Shown here piece after piece: positions 63,857 to 64,000 of a stretch of DNA of 64,000 bases. The stretch covers positions 80,143,853 through 80,207,852 of the forward strand of contig CP092879.1 in NCBI GenBank assembly GCA_030710605.1, in the 5' to 3' direction. A model generated the notes under the pieces. The model was not told where the DNA came from, did not search any database, and was given only the letters and a program-made list of their open reading frames with translations. The position numbers and the translations under genes were made by a program. Within the stretch, counting starts at the first letter, position 1. Every line of letters begins with the position of its first letter. Source of the stretch: Cordylochernes scorpioides (lineage: Eukaryota > Arthropoda > Arachnida > Pseudoscorpiones > Chernetidae).

Positions 63857-64000
63857 AGGTTGACCCAAAAGTTTGTGTTTTTCTTAAAACGTTGTTTTTC
63901 TTATTACTTGGCGAATAATATTATTACGGCGAATACATAATAATACAATTACTTTATACATAATACAAAGACATTATACATAACGGTGAATAATATTGGT
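63857..64000 (+). mobile_element. Possible mariner-type end, truncated by the window
   Basis: AGGTTGACCCAAAAGTTTGT at 63857 resembles the terminal repeats of irritans-type mariner elements. No transposase is visible before the edge. Confidence 0.4.

Overview
The window is nuclear DNA of an animal, most likely an arthropod. It has spliced genes with GT-AG introns, a dense mix of animal DNA transposons and retroposons, and no bacterial gene organisation. The PDZ3 core of the tight-junction gene ([19 protein letters not shown]) looks closer to the arthropod ZO-1/polychaetoid type than to vertebrate ZO-1. That lineage call is an inference from remembered family sequences; the species was not identified.

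Three host genes can be read. (1) At the left, on the minus strand, lies one 5' exon of a casein kinase 1 gamma (gilgamesh-type) gene; the rest lies beyond the left edge. (2) ANP32 (acidic leucine-rich nuclear phosphoprotein 32) is complete on the plus strand, 19053-28670: 7 coding exons joining in phase to 260 codons, with an AATAAA at 29366. (3) A ZO-1/TJP1 (polychaetoid) gene is complete on the minus strand, 62524-37961: 24 coding exons joining in phase to 996 codons, giving PDZ1-PDZ2-PDZ3-SH3-GUK plus a proline-rich tail. ANP32 and ZO-1 converge, 9.3 kb apart. Introns are either very short (48-60 bp, eight of them) or kilobases long and full of repeats.

Layout. 1-5700: MITEs, a GAA-tailed retroposon, the CK1 gamma exon, a dead Tc1-like transposase, and an HTH/GIY-YIG remnant. 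5703-14908: a GAA-tailed retroposon split by an 8.86 kb LTR retrotransposon (1.5 kb near-identical LTRs, 4 bp target duplication, PBS, PPT, no recognisable gag-pol). 15913-17224: a dead mariner. 19053-29400: ANP32 with three tandem arrays in its introns. 29460-34060: a stack of elements that includes a Helitron with GC-rich cargo, a Tigger/pogo transposon with one in-frame stop, a near-perfect fold-back element and a pogo MITE. 34390-35940: a ~106 bp tandem array. 36100-62524: ZO-1 with further arrays, SINEs, MITEs and a second Helitron end enclosing a tRNA-Gly-derived segment. The right end holds a MITE with perfect 61 bp arms and a possible mariner end.

No operon-like or defence-like multi-gene system is present. 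The most unusual content is the repeat biology: nested insertions whose target-site duplications can be read directly, satellites apparently born from transposon ends, higher-order tandem repeats inside introns, and Helitrons carrying regulatory-like or tRNA-like cargo.
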